Below are positions 1 to 5,259 of a stretch of DNA of 6,226 nt, one piece after another. Each line of letters opens with the position of its first letter. Positions within the stretch are counted from its first letter, which is position 1. The notes beneath the pieces were generated by a model. The model was not told the origin of the DNA, searched no databases, and worked only from the letters and a program-made list of their open reading frames with translations. The DNA lies in the NCBI GenBank assembly GCA_041742235.1, contig JBGSJA010000217.1:1-6226 (forward strand), given 5' to 3'. The translations under genes and the position numbers were made by a program. Origin of the DNA: BOKV01 sp041742235 (GTDB lineage Bacteria > Pseudomonadota > Alphaproteobacteria > Rhizobiales > Rhizobiaceae).

Positions 1-96
1 CTTGTCGAGCAAGTACAGGATTTCCGGAGGCGAAAGGTCGGCGATGCCCAGCAGGTGCCGGTGGCTCAAGGCGGGGGAGTGTGCGGTGGCGCTCAT
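1..96 (-). CDS. pyrB: Aspartate carbamoyltransferase catalytic subunit, N-terminal fragment
   Basis: PyrB condenses carbamoyl phosphate with aspartate to make N-carbamoyl-aspartate, the first committed step of cytosolic pyrimidine synthesis. Only 32 codons lie in the window; the gene runs off the left edge. The reverse strand reads from an ATG at 96-94 and contains SHRHLLGIADLSPPEILYLL followed by DK. This fits the conserved PyrB N-terminus of rhizobia (HRHL-GI-x-L-S, then an I-x-x-LLDKA helix). The carbamoyl-phosphate motif (STRT) lies beyond the edge, so catalytic residues cannot be checked. The ATG was chosen because it puts about 11 residues before HRHLLGI, a usual length. There is no clear Shine-Dalgarno sequence, and a TTG at codon 10 is a weaker alternative. 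The gene is divergent from aidB across a 96-base spacer. The identification rests on this short but distinctive stretch. Confidence 0.8.
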   Translation of the reverse strand, partial: MSATAHSPALSHRHLLGIADLSPPEILYLLDK

Positions 97-98
97 CA

Positions 99-117
99 AT
101 CCCGATGCTATAGGGAT
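99..117. repeat. Short inverted repeat over the pyrB -10 region
   Basis: ATCCC (99-103) and GGGAT (113-117) form a perfect 5-base inverted repeat with a 9-base centre. The centre contains the proposed pyrB -10 element and the repeat reaches the predicted start site. The position suits an operator, but arms of 5 bases can arise by chance and I do not recognise a known regulator site. Confidence 0.25.
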
Positions 118-135
118 GGCGGGACCCGTTGCCAA
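107..135 (-). promoter_or_regulatory. Putative sigma-70-type promoter of pyrB
   Basis: On the minus strand, TTGGCA (135-130) and TATAGC (112-107) are separated by exactly 17 bases, close to the rhizobial housekeeping pattern CTTGAC-N17-CTATAT. Transcription should start about 7 bases after the -10, near position 100, only about 2-5 bases before the pyrB ATG at 96. The transcript would then be nearly leaderless, which agrees with the missing Shine-Dalgarno sequence. Predicted by eye only. Confidence 0.45.
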
Positions 136-181
136 CAGCGCAGGCGCTCGATTTTCATGGGATTCACAACTGAGAACAATT

Positions 182-196
182 ATGGTCGCGCCATGA
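182..196 (+). promoter_or_regulatory. Possible four-codon minigene overlapping the aidB start
   Basis: ATG-GTC-GCG-CCA-TGA encodes MVAP, and its stop overlaps the chosen aidB start as ATGA (193-196). The only Shine-Dalgarno-like stretch nearby, GAGAA at 172-176, sits 5 bases before this ATG and 16 bases before the aidB ATG, so it suits the minigene better. Ribosomes could start here and restart on aidB, which would set aidB yield. Very short overlapping ORFs also occur by chance, so this is only a candidate. Confidence 0.25.
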
Positions 197-1848
197 ATCA
201 GCCCTTCGACACCCATGAAGTCCTGAACCAGTCGCCGGTCTATGCCGGGCACAATGCCTGGAGCGCCGATCCGCTTCTGCGCCGCGCCTGCCATGCGCTC
301 GGCGAGGACGTGAAGAAGGATCTTGCCGCCCATGGCGGGTGGGCGGGCGCTGCCGATAGCTTCGATCTCGCGCGCCTCGCGAACCGGAACCTGCCGCTGC
401 TGCGCACGCATGACGCCAAGGGCCATCGGCTCGACATCGTTGAATACCATCCGGCCTACCATGCCCTGATGCGCAAGAGCGCCTCCGCCGGCTTGCATTG
501 CTCGATATGGGAGGAATCCCCTGCTGAGCGCGGCATGCGGAACCTGGCGCGGGCGGGGCGCTTCTACCTTTCATCGCAGGTCGAGACCGGGCACCTTTGC
601 CCGATAACCATGACCAATGCCGCAGTCGCGGCAATGATGGGTACGCCCGGCATCGTCAACGAATGGCTGCCGCGGATCCTGTCGCGCAAATATGATTCCT
701 CGATGAAGCCGCCGGTGCAAAAGACCGGGCTGACCATCGGCATGGGAATGACCGAAAAGCAGGGCGGCACGGATGTGCGCGCCAACACCACGATTGCCGA
801 GGCGGCCGGCGAGGGCATTTACCGTATAACCGGCCACAAATGGTTCATGTCCGCGCCGATGTGCGATGCGTTCCTCGTACTGGCGCAGATGGCGAACGGC
901 AATGAAAGCGGGCTCGGGTGCTTCCTGCTGCCGCGCCTCCTGCCGGACGGGCGCAGCAACGGCTTCCGCTTCCAGCGCCTGAAGGACAAGCTCGGCAACC
1001 GCTCGAATGCCTCCTCCGAGGTCGAATTCCACGGCGCGCTCGGCCAGTTGGTCGGCGAGCCGGGCAGGGGCGTTTCAACCATCATCGAAATGGTGACGCT
1101 GACGCGGCTCGATTGTGCGGTTTCGTCAGCCGGAATGATGCGCACCAGCATTGCCGAGGCGGTTCACCACACTCGCCATCGCAACGTGATGGGCGCAAAT
1201 CTCATCGACCAGCCGCTGATGCTGCGGGTGCTGGCCGATTTGGCGCTGGAAACCGCCGGCGCCACGGCGCTGGCCTTCCGCCTTGCCGCTTCCTTCGACC
1301 GGGCTGCCGCCGATCCGGCCGACGCCGCTTATGCACGCCTCATGACGCCGGTCATCAAGTACTGGGTGTGCAAGAGCGCCGCGCCGGTGATCGGCGAGGC
1401 GATGGAATGCCTCGGGGGCAATGGCTACATCGAGGAAGGCAACCTTGCCCGCCAGTATCGCGATGCGCCCGTCAATGCGATCTGGGAAGGCTCGGGCAAT
1501 GTGATGTGCCTCGACGTGATGCGCGTCATTTCCAAGGGCGGCAAGTTGCTGGACGCAGTGCTGGCGCGGCTCGAGAGCGATCTCGGCGGGAACGGCGCGT
1601 CGAAGACTATCGAGGTCATCCGCACGGCGGCAGCCATGGCCACAAATGATATCGGTTCAGCCCGCATCCTGACGGAGCAACTTGCCTTGACCGCGGCCGG
1701 GGCCGAGCTTCGCCGCCTCAACACCGGCGCAATCGCCGACGCATTCATCGAAACGCGGCTGGGCGGATTGTGGCGCTCCACCTACGGCATGCTCGACAAC
1801 CGTCACGACAGCCGCGCGATCGTCGACACGCTTTATCCCGCAATGTGA
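193..1848 (+). CDS. aidB: AidB-like flavoprotein of the acyl-CoA dehydrogenase family
   Basis: This encodes 551 residues, against about 541 for E. coli AidB, and is collinear with it from end to end. Matching blocks are LNQSPVYAGHN (11-21), LCPITMT (135-141), GMGMTEKQGGTDV (183-195), GHKWFMS (214-220), RLKDKLGNRSNASSEVEF (262-279), ECLGGNGYIEE (405-415) and NAIWEGSGNVMCLDVMRV (428-445). These are FAD-binding and active-site blocks of the family. E432 and R444 correspond to E. coli E425 (the acyl-CoA dehydrogenase catalytic-base position) and R437. E. coli AidB is induced in the adaptive response to alkylation, binds FAD and DNA, and has weak isovaleryl-CoA dehydrogenase activity. The start at 193 places the AidB N-terminus correctly; an in-frame ATG at 157 would add 12 residues unlike the family. 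The C-terminal domain (445-551) is present but diverged, with about equal acidic and basic residues. I see no Ada-type box upstream. The next gene begins 7 bases after the stop. Confidence 0.9.
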   Translation: MNQPFDTHEVLNQSPVYAGHNAWSADPLLRRACHALGEDVKKDLAAHGGWAGAADSFDLARLANRNLPLLRTHDAKGHRLDIVEYHPAYHALMRKSASAGLHCSIWEESPAERGMRNLARAGRFYLSSQVETGHLCPITMTNAAVAAMMGTPGIVNEWLPRILSRKYDSSMKPPVQKTGLTIGMGMTEKQGGTDVRANTTIAEAAGEGIYRITGHKWFMSAPMCDAFLVLAQMANGNESGLGCFLLPRLLPDGRSNGFRFQRLKDKLGNRSNASSEVEFHGALGQLVGEPGRGVSTIIEMVTLTRLDCAVSSAGMMRTSIAEAVHHTRHRNVMGANLIDQPLMLRVLADLALETAGATALAFRLAASFDRAAADPADAAYARLMTPVIKYWVCKSAAPVIGEAMECLGGNGYIEEGNLARQYRDAPVNAIWEGSGNVMCLDVMRVISKGGKLLDAVLARLESDLGGNGASKTIEVIRTAAAMATNDIGSARILTEQLALTAAGAELRRLNTGAIADAFIETRLGGLWRSTYGMLDNRHDSRAIVDTLYPAM

Positions 1849-1855
1849 GGACGCC

Positions 1856-3247
1856 ATGCGCAAGGCCAGGCTCGCCGAGGTAAAGCTGCCCGATTTCGGC
1901 ATGCCCGACGAAATGCCGGAGCTTTCGCCGGAACTTTATGCGCACAGGCTTTCGCGGCTGCGGGCCGCCGTTGCAAGCTCGGGGCTCGATGCGCTGGTCA
2001 TCTATGCCGACCGCGAGCATTGCGCCAACATGGCCTGGCTCACCGGTTTCGATCCCCGTTTTGAGGAAGCGCTTTTGGTTCTCGGCAAAACCGGCGATCC
2101 TGTGCTGCTGACCGGATTGGAAAACCAAGGCATGGGCAAGGCTGCGCCGTTGCCGCTCGACGTACGGCTCTACCCCCCGTTCGGCCTCATGGGGCAGGAC
2201 CGGTCGCAAACCCTGCCGCTTGCCGATCTGCTGGGCGATTGCGGACTGCGCGCCGGCATGGCGTTCGGCGCGGCAGGCTGGAAATACTTCGGCACGCTGG
2301 AATCGCCCGATCCTGACCGCTGGCTGGAAATACCGTCCTTCATCGCCGACACGCTGCGGATGATCGCCGGCGCGTCCGGTTCGGTTCGTAACGCCGGCGC
2401 GCTGCTGATGGATCCGGAAAACGGCCTGCGCGCGGTCATCGAAATCGACGAACTGGCACGGTTCGAATTCGCCGCCTGCCACGTGTCCGAGGCGGTGAAG
2501 CGGGTGGTTCGCGGCACGAAGCCGGGTATGCGCGAATTCGACGCGGCACGGCTGATGCAGCCGATGGGACTGCCGCTTTCGTGCCACGCGATGTTTTCGT
2601 CCGGCCCGCGCGCCTGGCAAGGGCTGCCGTCTCCCAATTCGCGGATCATCGAACGAGGCGACGCCGTTACCACGGCCATGGGAGTCGTTGGCGCACTGAC
2701 CTGCCGCAATGGCTGGCTGGTCGAGAGCAGCGATGAACTGCCGGCTGAAATCCGCGATTATCCGGAAAAGCTGGTTTTCCCGTATTTCGAGGCGGTGGCC
2801 GAATGGCTGGAGACGGTCGGCATCGGCGTTGAGGGCGGCGACCTCCACGCCCGCGTGATGAAACGGATCGGCGACCCGTTCTTCGGCGTCACGCTCAATC
2901 CCGGGCATCTCATCCATATCGACGAGTGGATGAACTCGCCGATCGCGAAAGGATCGCGCCAGAGGCTCCGGTCCGGCATGGCGCTGCAGGTCGATGTCAT
3001 CCCGGCGACGGGCGGGCCGTATTTCACCAGCAACATGGAGGACGGCATCGCGCTGCTGGACGGGGCGGGCAGGGCGCAATTCGCCGAGCGTTATCCTGAG
3101 GCGTGGAAGCGTATCGAGGCACGGCGCGCTTTCATGGCCGACAGTCTGGGTATCCATCTCAAACCTGAAGTGCTGCCCTTCTCCAACCTTGCCTCGCATC
3201 TGCCGCCTTTCTGGCTGTCTCCGGCGCAGGCGGTCGTTCAGCGCTGA
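1856..3247 (+). CDS. M24-family (Xaa-Pro peptidase/creatinase fold) protein with a degenerate active site
   Basis: This 463-residue protein has the two-domain plan of prolidases and creatinases: a creatinase-type N-terminal domain (about 27-175, including LDALVIYADREHCANMAWLTGF at 44-65 in part) and a pita-bread domain (about 197-425). Active M24 peptidases bind two metals through D, D, H, E, E. The block that normally reads GD-x4-D-x-G aligns with GDAVTTAMG (268-276), putting A274 at the first Asp. The second Asp, 11 residues on, is N285. H351 (NPGHLIHID) is kept, the first Glu is D380 (GMALQVDV), and the last Glu is E395 (MEDG). The creatinase His, normally just before the first block, also seems missing (QGLPSPNS, 255-262). 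A metal-dependent peptidase is therefore doubtful; it may be a pseudoenzyme or use other chemistry. GAGG (1847-1850) overlaps the aidB stop and lies 5 bases from the ATG, so it should be translationally coupled to aidB. No signal peptide, so it is probably cytosolic. Confidence 0.8.
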   Translation: MRKARLAEVKLPDFGMPDEMPELSPELYAHRLSRLRAAVASSGLDALVIYADREHCANMAWLTGFDPRFEEALLVLGKTGDPVLLTGLENQGMGKAAPLPLDVRLYPPFGLMGQDRSQTLPLADLLGDCGLRAGMAFGAAGWKYFGTLESPDPDRWLEIPSFIADTLRMIAGASGSVRNAGALLMDPENGLRAVIEIDELARFEFAACHVSEAVKRVVRGTKPGMREFDAARLMQPMGLPLSCHAMFSSGPRAWQGLPSPNSRIIERGDAVTTAMGVVGALTCRNGWLVESSDELPAEIRDYPEKLVFPYFEAVAEWLETVGIGVEGGDLHARVMKRIGDPFFGVTLNPGHLIHIDEWMNSPIAKGSRQRLRSGMALQVDVIPATGGPYFTSNMEDGIALLDGAGRAQFAERYPEAWKRIEARRAFMADSLGIHLKPEVLPFSNLASHLPPFWLSPAQAVVQR

Positions 3248-3287
3248 TGCGCGTTAACCTTAACAAAAGGTAAACGTTGCGCGCATC
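3246..3287. repeat. Hairpin-forming inverted repeat containing a CtrA-like box
   Basis: An outer stem pairs 3246-3252 with 3281-3287 (GATGCGC/GCGCATC). An inner stem pairs GTTAACCTT (3253-3261) with AAGGTAAAC (3267-3275) with one mismatch and a 5-base AACAA loop. Five bases (3276-3280) bulge on the right side. No T-run follows on either strand, so it is not a standard rho-independent terminator, though it could protect the 3' end of the upstream mRNA. On the minus strand it also holds TTTA-N7-TTAA (3274-3260), one base away from the alphaproteobacterial CtrA consensus TTAA-N7-TTAA. It lies just after the M24 stop codon and about 40 bases before the next start. Confidence 0.5.
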
Positions 3288-3326
3288 CCCCATCCCGCCC
3301 AAAGTGAGAGAGGGAAGTGAGGTACG

Positions 3327-3689
3327 ATGCGTATCATCTTGCTGCTTTGGGCATTGCCGCTGGTCTTTTTCTGGGGCTGGTACGGCTTGAGCGCGAACGA
3401 CATTTCCTTCGGCACCGTTTTCTTCTCGCGACAGCTTCACGACGCCATTTTCGATATTTACGGCCGCACGCTTGGCCTGCCGCGGGAAGTCTTGCCCGGT
3501 ATGTTGGCATGGGCCTGCATAGTGGATTCCGCGATCATCCTTGCCATTGCCGCATTTCGCTGGCGAGCGCGCTGGCTGCCGCAGGCCATGTCGGCCTTCT
3601 CGCGCCTCCGCGACAGGGCGGTTTCGGCCCGGCCGCCTGAAAACGTCACCCAATCCGCGCCATCCGATCGAGTGCTCCCTGCAGAATGA
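3327..3689 (+). CDS. Small two-helix membrane protein, DUF6105-like
   Basis: This 120-residue protein of unknown function has two hydrophobic segments. The first, about residues 3-22, is rich in aromatics and ends WYGLS. The second, about 57-77, is followed at once by the basic RWRAR. The linker SFGTVFFSRQLHDAIFDIYG (27-46) together with WYGLS resembles what I recall of the rhizobial DUF6105 family; the family name is from memory. The basic residues after helix 2 suggest that side faces the cytoplasm. TGAGGT (3318-3323) ends 3 bases before the ATG and supports the start. The tail from about residue 83 to 120 is polar, low in complexity, and its last 14 codons overlap ruvX on the other strand. 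It may be a read-through extension rather than a conserved domain. Confidence 0.7.
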   Translation: MRIILLLWALPLVFFWGWYGLSANDISFGTVFFSRQLHDAIFDIYGRTLGLPREVLPGMLAWACIVDSAIILAIAAFRWRARWLPQAMSAFSRLRDRAVSARPPENVTQSAPSDRVLPAE

Positions 3690-4116
3690 TCGACGCGGCC
3701 ACGGCATCGATATGCCGGGCGCGCTTTTCCCGCTTGATGCCCGCCTCGATCATCGCCTCTTCCGCCGCGACGCTCGAAAGCCGCTCGTCCCACAACAGCA
3801 TCGGCAAATCGAGCTTGCCCGCAAGGTTGCGGACGAAGGCACGGGTCGACTGCGCCCGCGGGCCTTCGCTGCCGTCCATGTTGACGGGCAGGCCGAGCAC
3901 CAGCCCGTAGATGTGCTCGCGGGCCGCCATTTTGGCCAGTTCCGCGACATCGGCGGTAAATTTCGTCCGCCGAATGGTGTGGTAGGGCGTGGCAATTGAA
4001 AGCCCGCCGTCCGAAACGGCTATTCCGATCGTCTTCGATCCGAGGTCGAGGCCGAACAGCCTTTGTCCCGGCGTGTGCAGGCCTTTCAGAGCCTCGATTT
4101 CGACGATGTTTGCCAT
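3646..4116 (-). CDS. ruvX: Putative pre-16S rRNA nuclease / Holliday junction resolvase-like protein RuvX (YqgF)
   Basis: YqgF-family proteins have an RNase H-like fold; in E. coli the protein is needed for maturation of the 16S rRNA 5' end, and the Holliday-junction role was proposed from the fold. The 156 residues show the expected acidic sites: D24 in FGLDLGSKTIGIAVSD (21-36), E111 in LLWDERLSS (107-115) and D137 in HIDAVAASIIL (135-145), plus the conserved GLPVNMDGSEG (75-85). The N-terminus is about 15 residues longer than E. coli's, which I believe is common in rhizobia. Two AAGGA copies precede the ATG on the minus strand (4136-4132 and 4130-4126, the nearer 9 bases away). It is divergent from the UPF0173 gene, and its 3' end overlaps the DUF6105-like gene by 44 bases. 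Confidence 0.93.
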   Translation of the reverse strand: MANIVEIEALKGLHTPGQRLFGLDLGSKTIGIAVSDGGLSIATPYHTIRRTKFTADVAELAKMAAREHIYGLVLGLPVNMDGSEGPRAQSTRAFVRNLAGKLDLPMLLWDERLSSVAAEEAMIEAGIKREKRARHIDAVAASIILQGALDRMARIG

Positions 4117-4122
4117 TGGCGA

Positions 4123-4150
4123 TTGTCCTTGTCCTTGCGGGCACTAATAT
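4123..4150 (+). promoter_or_regulatory. Putative promoter of the UPF0173 hydrolase gene
   Basis: TTGTCC (4123-4128) and TAATAT (4145-4150) are 16 bases apart and resemble a sigma-70-type promoter. A start near 4157 would give a leader of about 39 bases containing the AAGGAG at 4181-4186. TTGTCC occurs twice in tandem (4123-4134), and the -35 overlaps the ruvX Shine-Dalgarno region. Confidence 0.45.
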
Positions 4151-4172
4151 CGGCAGCACTCGGGAAAGCCAA
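4144..4172 (-). promoter_or_regulatory. Putative promoter of ruvX sharing the opposing -10
   Basis: On the minus strand, TTGGCT (4172-4167) and TATTAG (4149-4144) are 17 bases apart. A start near 4137 gives a leader of about 20 bases that still contains the ruvX AAGGA. Its -10 is the same AT-rich block used, on the other strand, by the proposed UPF0173 promoter. Each hexamer matches about 4 of 6 consensus bases. Confidence 0.4.
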
Positions 4173-4195
4173 ACCGGCGCAAGGAGAATTGGCCC

Positions 4196-4888
4196 ATGAA
4201 AGTTACCTGGTACGGACATTCGGCATTTCGCATCGACCATGGCGGCAGCGCCATTCTCATTGACCCGTTCCTGTCGCATAACCCTGTCTGGAAGGGCGGA
4301 TGGGAAAAGCCGTCACAAGGCGTAACGCATGTGCTGGTGACGCACGGCCATGACGACCATGTCGGCGACGCCGTCGAAATATTGAAGGCGACGGGCGCTC
4401 AACTCGTCGCCAATTACGAAATCTGCATGCATCTGGTCGGCAAGGGCATCAGCCAGGAGAAGATCAATCCGGGCAATCATGGCGGCACCGTCACTTGCGG
4501 CGGCTTCACGACGACATTCGTGAACGCGCTGCACTCATCGTCCAGCAACGGTGTTTACCTTGGCAATCCCGCCGGCCTCGTCATCCATTTCCCCGATGGC
4601 CGCAGCGTCTATCACATGGGCGACACCGACATTTTCGGCGACATGGCGCTGATCAACGAGTTGCACCAGCCCAAGGTCGGCATCGTGCCCATCGGCGACC
4701 GCTTCACGATGGGCGGGGTGGTGGCCGCGCTCGCCTGCCGGCGCTTCTTCAACTTCGAAACGATCTTCCCCTGCCACTTCGCGACGTTCCCCATGCTTGA
4801 TGGAGACGCGGAAAAGTTCATCGAGGCGATGGACGAGGACGCAAGCAAGGTCAGGCTGGCAAAGCCCGGCGAGGCGATTGAAATATAG
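4196..4888 (+). CDS. UPF0173-family metal-dependent hydrolase (metallo-beta-lactamase fold)
   Basis: This 230-residue protein matches the full length of UPF0173, a group within the metallo-beta-lactamase fold hydrolases that is widespread in bacteria and archaea; the substrate is not known. The N-terminus MKVTWYGHSAF followed by ILIDPFLSHNP (20-30) is typical. The metal-binding signature THGHDDHVGD (49-58) supplies H50, H52, D54 and H55. Further likely ligands are H113 (ALHSSS), an Asp in HMGDTD (140-145) and H194 (FPCHF). No key residue is missing and there is no signal peptide, so it is probably an active cytosolic enzyme. AAGGAG at 4181-4186, 9 bases before the ATG, supports the start. It is transcribed away from ruvX and toward gatC, but gatC appears to have its own promoter just after the TAG stop. 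Confidence 0.92.
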   Translation: MKVTWYGHSAFRIDHGGSAILIDPFLSHNPVWKGGWEKPSQGVTHVLVTHGHDDHVGDAVEILKATGAQLVANYEICMHLVGKGISQEKINPGNHGGTVTCGGFTTTFVNALHSSSSNGVYLGNPAGLVIHFPDGRSVYHMGDTDIFGDMALINELHQPKVGIVPIGDRFTMGGVVAALACRRFFNFETIFPCHFATFPMLDGDAEKFIEAMDEDASKVRLAKPGEAIEI

Positions 4889-4906
4889 GCATCGGCTTTT
4901 GCGGCG

Positions 4907-4935
4907 TTGAAACAAGGCAGGCGGGCGGCTATAGG
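4907..4935 (+). promoter_or_regulatory. Putative promoter of the gatC-GNAT-gatA operon
   Basis: TTGAAA (4907-4912) and TATAGG (4930-4935) are exactly 17 bases apart, one of the better promoter matches in the window. A start near 4942 would give a leader of about 30 bases before gatC. It begins 19 bases after the UPF0173 stop, so the gat genes can be transcribed independently, although read-through from upstream remains possible because I see no strong terminator between them. Confidence 0.5.
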
Positions 4936-4942
4936 CAAGCCG
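4926..4942. repeat. Small inverted repeat across the gat promoter -10
   Basis: CGGCT (4926-4930) and AGCCG (4938-4942) are a perfect 5-base inverted repeat with a 7-base centre that includes most of the -10. The octamer TATAGGCA in the centre (4930-4937) also occurs at 4884-4891, at the UPF0173 stop. It could be an operator, but it is short enough to be chance. Confidence 0.25.
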
Positions 4943-4971
4943 TCACACAATTCTTGTCCGGAACCGCCCGC

Positions 4972-5259
4972 ATGTCCGTCGATCTTGCCACAGTAAAGCG
5001 CGTCGCGCGCCTTTCCCGCATTGCCCTCGCCGACGAGGACGCCGAACGCATGCGCGACGAACTCAACGGCATCCTAGGCTTTGTCGCACAACTCGACGAA
5101 GTTGACGTCGCCGGCGTCGAGCCGATGACTTCCGTAGTCGAGATGAAGATGAAGATGCGCGCCGACATCGTCACCGACGGCAACAAGGCCGCCGACATCG
5201 TCGCGAACGCCCCATTGTCGGAAGACGGCTTCTTCATGGTGCCCAAGGTGGTGGAATGA
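4972..5259 (+). CDS. gatC: Asp-tRNA(Asn)/Glu-tRNA(Gln) amidotransferase subunit C
   Basis: GatC is the small, non-catalytic subunit that holds GatA and GatB together in the amidotransferase, which amidates mischarged Glu-tRNA(Gln) or Asp-tRNA(Asn). The 95 residues fit the family length. The conserved N-terminal helix SVDLATVKRVARLSRIAL, the middle EVDVAGVEPM and the C-terminal PLSEDGFFMVPKVVE are all recognisable. The ATG at 4972 was preferred over an in-frame TTG at 4954, because it gives the normal start MSVDLATVKRVARL; the TTG would add MSGTAR. The Shine-Dalgarno sequence is weak (GGAA, about 9 bases upstream). A Met-Lys repeat (MKMKMR) follows the VVE segment. The stop overlaps the next start as ATGA, so the downstream acetyltransferase is probably translated by coupling. 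Confidence 0.95.
   Translation: MSVDLATVKRVARLSRIALADEDAERMRDELNGILGFVAQLDEVDVAGVEPMTSVVEMKMKMRADIVTDGNKAADIVANAPLSEDGFFMVPKVVE

Noticed and set aside
129..157. Possible aidB promoter with TTGCCA as -35
   Set aside because: The sequence 17 bases on (TTTTCA) is a poor -10 match, so I cannot support a specific aidB promoter.
55..192. Upstream extension of aidB from the ATG at 55 (46 extra residues) or from the ATG at 157
   Set aside because: The part before 96 is antisense to pyrB and the added residues do not resemble AidB N-termini; the 193 start gives the family-type start and a normal length.
1745..3199. Long minus-strand open frame of 484 codons opposite the M24 gene
   Set aside because: It is a shadow of GC-rich codon bias: its translation is rich in Arg/His/Gln with no recognisable domain, while the plus strand encodes a clear M24-fold protein.
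3246..3287. Rho-independent terminator after the M24 gene
   Set aside because: The hairpin is convincing but no T-run follows on either strand, so I report it as an inverted repeat only.
3458..4279. Minus-strand open frame of 273 codons covering ruvX
   Set aside because: It is a different frame of the ruvX region, with an Arg-rich, low-information translation; the true RuvX frame holds all catalytic motifs.
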